DNA of 18,704 bases from CAZNYN01 sp964422205 (lineage in GTDB: Bacteria > Synergistota > Synergistia > Synergistales > Synergistaceae). The translations under genes and the position numbers were made by a program. The number at the start of each line of letters is the position of its first letter. Position 1 is the stretch's first letter. Below are positions 16,225-18,704 of this stretch, one piece after another. The notes beneath the pieces were generated by a model. It did no database searches, was not told where the DNA came from, and saw only the letters and a program-made list of their open reading frames with translations. The stretch lies in contig CAYRAI010000041.1 of NCBI GenBank assembly GCA_964422205.1, positions 1-18,704 on the forward strand. Direction: 5' to 3'.

Positions 16225-16854
16225 TTAAAGGGAGCCTCCGCCGATTATATATTCTTTATACTCTTCGAGTTTCTTGTCAAACTCTGAGAGCCACTGGGCG
16301 TTGACATAAGCCTTAATTATCCGCTGAACCTCGAAATTGCGGCTGTCCTTCAGCCTGTGCAGAAAGCCCAGCTCTTCGGCTTTAGCCATATAGTTCTCTA
16401 TCTTGTCGACAATTCTTGCGTCGTTGGTGTTGTCTGGCAGGAATGTGCGCATCATCCTCACAATCTCGTCGCCGCTCATGACAAGGCGCGCCTCCCCTTG
16501 AGCCTCAGATTCGGCCATGCGCCTGCGAAGCAGGGCAATCAGAAGGCTGACCGGGTAAGTCAGCTTCCTGCGCGGAATGAGCCGCGGAATTTCGCTGTCC
16601 TCGTCGGAAGCATCATCGCCTATGGGGTAGCGCAGATATGCGAAGTCCTCGGACTCGTCTATGCAGACCATTATCCCAAGCACTGAAAAATGGTCGCAGA
16701 TAAGCCCCTTCATATTTATAATGGAGCGCCAGATTTCGTCCGACTGCTCCTTATAGACCACACCTCTGTAAAGAGCTATAAGAGCGCGCGAAAGAGCTCT
16801 TTTATACTCATCGTTGAGAGGTGCTCCCTGGCTGTTTTTAATATCATTCGCCAT
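16225..16854 (-). CDS. jetB: Wadjet subunit JetB (DUF4194, MksE-like)
   Basis: A 209-residue DUF4194 protein, the MukE/MksE-like accessory that binds the JetA kleisin and DNA in the Wadjet complex. Recognisable stretches are LSRALIALYRGVVY near the N-terminus, the central RRKLTYPVSLLIALLRRRMAE and GFLHRL followed by FEVQRIIKAYVNA near the end. Mostly helical with winged-helix character. AAGGAGA lies 7 nt before the ATG. It follows jetA after 38 nt and is followed by jetC after 1 nt, fixing the jetA-jetB-jetC-jetD order typical of the system. Confidence 0.94.
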   Translation of the reverse strand: MANDIKNSQGAPLNDEYKRALSRALIALYRGVVYKEQSDEIWRSIINMKGLICDHFSVLGIMVCIDESEDFAYLRYPIGDDASDEDSEIPRLIPRRKLTYPVSLLIALLRRRMAESEAQGEARLVMSGDEIVRMMRTFLPDNTNDARIVDKIENYMAKAEELGFLHRLKDSRNFEVQRIIKAYVNAQWLSEFDKKLEEYKEYIIGGGSL

Positions 16855-16892
16855 AAAAATTCTCCTTCGCAGAAAAATTCTCTCTCATATCA

Positions 16893-18341
16893 TTACGCCG
16901 CACGCAAAAAAATCACAACAGGCAGCTTGACTCTCGAAAAATGACCATCCTCGCTTACCCAAGTGACCTCTTCATAGGACGATTCGTTAAATACGGCGCC
17001 TCGCTCCGCGGCGATACTCATATAGGCGAGCACTTCCGCAAGCCCTCGTTTCGGCGGATACTCGGCAAGCACCTCTGACAAAGTAACCTGAGAGGCGGTG
17101 CGCAGCAATCTGTCCACCCTCTCGCCGAGAAGTCCTCTGTCAACATAGATACTTTCAAAAAGTGCCGCCGCATCAAAAGAGTCAATTGCTTCAAAAATAT
17201 CGTCCGAATCTATCTCACTCTTCGATGAAGGGACAAAAAGAGGGCGCTCCATTGTCAGATTAATGGGAAGAGAAGTGCCTTCAAGCTCCATAAAGTCAGA
17301 CTGAGGCGGAGTTTCGCGAACCTCTATCGCATGCTTTTCTATACAGTGAAGAATCTCCGCAATTCTCTTGTTCTCAAGCCTCACCTTACTGCCCAAAAAG
17401 TGGCTGAGCTGAGCCGAAAGCAGGCGCACCATATCCATTGTGTGATAACTGGCCTCCTGCCATCTGTCGCAGATTCGCCTTAGATTCTCGTCGTGATTTA
17501 TACTCCGAACCTGATCCATCTCTACGACACGGCGCACAAGTGACTCTATCTCCTCCTGTTTCTCGGGAGAGGTCAAAAATTCGTTGAATGCGCGAAAGCT
17601 CCGCCCCTGGTCGGAATCATTTATGGCATCGTGAGCTCCTATAATCTCCTCCAAAAGTTCCCCCTTGCCCTCATCCCACTTGGCAATCTTCTCTCTTACG
17701 CTTCTGTCCAAAACTCTGAAATTCTGCTCAACTTCACGAAAATCTCCGAGCAGCTCGCGCGACATCGAAGAAAACTGAAGAAATCTGTCTCTGACTGCAG
17801 TGTCGTCAAGCACTGCAAGCTCTCCGCGTTTGATAGCCTCAATTTGCGAATCTATCTCGTCCCTGCGTTTCTTGAGTTCGTCTATACGCACCTCTGGGTC
17901 GCTCTCGATGCCTGATACCATCTGGCGCAGAAGCTCAAAAATAGTTTTAAGGCGCGACTCAGTCCCTACAAAAGAGCCCGAAGATAGCGACACAGCCCAC
18001 ATAACAGCCTTCTCTGCATCAGGCGTCATGTCATAGTGAGGCTCGTCCGAACCTACAGGATAAAAACGTCTCAGCCATCCCCTGTCAGGTGATGCCCAAT
18101 CCTTGAGATAATCCAAAGCGGCTCTGGTAAAAATATCATCCGAACTCATCTCCCGAAGGGCAAAGAGCTCATCCTCCAACTTCTCAGCAAGGTCTGACTC
18201 AGAAATCTCTCTATAATTATTTTCGATAAAAATTTTATTCAGGAAAGATACAACAAGGGGAGAAGAATCGGCGGCAAGAAGTCTCCAAGCCGAATTTCTC
18301 TTCTTCAAATCATAAATGGAATCATAGTCCGCTCTATACAT
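16893..18341 (-). CDS. jetA: Wadjet kleisin-like subunit JetA (DUF3375, MksF-like)
   Basis: A 482-residue DUF3375 protein, the MukF/MksF-like kleisin that bridges the JetC heads. An N-terminal winged-helix region (about 1-115) is followed by a helical/coiled-coil segment (about 150-330) and a C-terminal winged helix. Family-typical stretches are FRAFNEFLTSPEKQEEI (249-265) and LSEVLAEYPPKRGLAEVLAY (421-440). I start at the ATG at 18341 because GGAGG lies 7 nt upstream and the protein then begins M-Y-R-A-D-Y; the frame stays open for 42 more codons but crosses the promoter. It is the first gene of the operon. Confidence 0.93.
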   Translation of the reverse strand: MYRADYDSIYDLKKRNSAWRLLAADSSPLVVSFLNKIFIENNYREISESDLAEKLEDELFALREMSSDDIFTRAALDYLKDWASPDRGWLRRFYPVGSDEPHYDMTPDAEKAVMWAVSLSSGSFVGTESRLKTIFELLRQMVSGIESDPEVRIDELKKRRDEIDSQIEAIKRGELAVLDDTAVRDRFLQFSSMSRELLGDFREVEQNFRVLDRSVREKIAKWDEGKGELLEEIIGAHDAINDSDQGRSFRAFNEFLTSPEKQEEIESLVRRVVEMDQVRSINHDENLRRICDRWQEASYHTMDMVRLLSAQLSHFLGSKVRLENKRIAEILHCIEKHAIEVRETPPQSDFMELEGTSLPINLTMERPLFVPSSKSEIDSDDIFEAIDSFDAAALFESIYVDRGLLGERVDRLLRTASQVTLSEVLAEYPPKRGLAEVLAYMSIAAERGAVFNESSYEEVTWVSEDGHFSRVKLPVVIFLRAA

Positions 18342-18370
18342 GGACAAGCCTCCGTAAGTCATATAGTGTG

Positions 18371-18399
18371 ATTGTAACATGACAGGAAAACTCTTTAAA
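18371..18399 (-). promoter_or_regulatory. Promoter of the jetABCD operon
   Basis: On the minus strand TTTAAA (18399-18394), a 17-nt spacer and TACAAT (18376-18371), with TGT directly before the -10 (extended form). Transcription would start near 18364, about 22 nt before the ATG at 18341. No palindromic operator is obvious. Confidence 0.6.
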
Positions 18400-18590
18400 G
18401 GACAAAAGATTTTTCGCGTCTTTAAGCTCTGTGCGCTGCTTTTGCAAAAAACAGCAAAGGCAAACAAAAATCATAACTTCTCAGGCAGAACAGAAGCATA
18501 AGCCTGCATATTTCCCCTCACAGGCGTCAAAAATTAAAAACGGAAAGCCCCTCTCTGCGCCTTGCTTCCGCAGCAAAGGAATTTTGGGGG

Positions 18591-18618
18591 TTGACTATAT
18601 CGGAAAATAATGTAAAAT
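18591..18618 (+). promoter_or_regulatory. Promoter of tRNA-Thr
   Basis: TTGACT (18591-18596), 16 nt, then TAAAAT (18613-18618). It ends 39 nt before the mature tRNA start. Confidence 0.65.
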
Positions 18619-18657
18619 ATCTTGCGGTGTCCTTTACGGGGCGCCCTACCAAGTTAG

Positions 18658-18704
18658 GCCGGTGTAGCTCAGTTGGTAGAGCAGCTGACTTGTAATCAGC
18701 AGGT
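18658..18704 (+). tRNA. tRNA-Thr (anticodon UGU), 3' part outside the window
   Basis: The visible 47 nt begin with acceptor strand GCCGGTG, then TA, a D arm (GCTC/GAGC with AGTTGGTA loop) and an anticodon arm GCTGA-CTTGTAA-TCAGC, whose loop gives anticodon TGT. The variable loop starts with AGGT at the window edge. Confidence 0.95.

Larger units (their letters stand above)
18342..18657. other. 316-nt intergenic region between jetA and tRNA-Thr
   Basis: No gene seen. It holds the leftward jetA promoter and the rightward tRNA promoter, both described separately. The stretch between about 18400 and 18590 shows only an imperfect small hairpin (GCTGCTTTTGC region, 18432-18452). Confidence 0.7.

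Noticed and set aside
18658..18704. tRNA-Thr as an attachment site for an island carrying the jet operon
   Set aside because: The 3' end of the tRNA, the usual integration site, points away from the operon, and no integrase or direct repeat of the tRNA is visible.

Overview
The window reads as a bacterial chromosome segment of moderate GC, with strong Shine-Dalgarno sites and short sigma-70-type promoters. Two TRAP solute-binding proteins, short-chain CHR transporters, PLP amino-acid catabolism and a secreted lytic transglycosylase suggest a diderm anaerobe living on amino or organic acids. Synergistota is my best guess, from gene style only. No transposase, integrase, CRISPR array or rRNA is visible.

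Left end (1-1330, minus strand). The first bases are at least 13 perfect copies of a CTGT tetranucleotide. On the minus strand the array starts a few codons after an ATG that has a Shine-Dalgarno-like site and an extended -10 promoter. This looks like the 5' end of a phase-variable gene that continues off the window. Upstream of it lies a threonine-aldolase-type PLP enzyme with its own promoter.

TRAP region (1265-6212, minus strand). A dctP-dctQ-dctM operon ends in a strong hairpin. Upstream of it lies a second, very similar dctP with its own candidate promoter and no permease genes. The two dctP leaders are long and carry palindromes, and a 22-bp perfect palindrome separates dctP from dctQ.

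Middle (6268-11553). This part holds a two-gene CHR (chromate-type) transporter, a divergent secreted DUF2993-like protein, a convergent lytic transglycosylase, and a YhcH-family/EamA-transporter pair. A NeuD/PglD-type acyltransferase, divergent from that pair, has glutamine where the family has its catalytic histidine.

Right end (11645-18704). A complete type I Wadjet anti-plasmid operon, jetABCD, is transcribed leftward from a promoter just upstream of jetA. JetA, JetB and JetC form an SMC-like loop-extruding complex and JetD is the Toprim nuclease that cuts small circular DNA. All key ATPase and nuclease motifs are present. The window closes with the first part of a divergently transcribed tRNA-Thr(UGU) gene.
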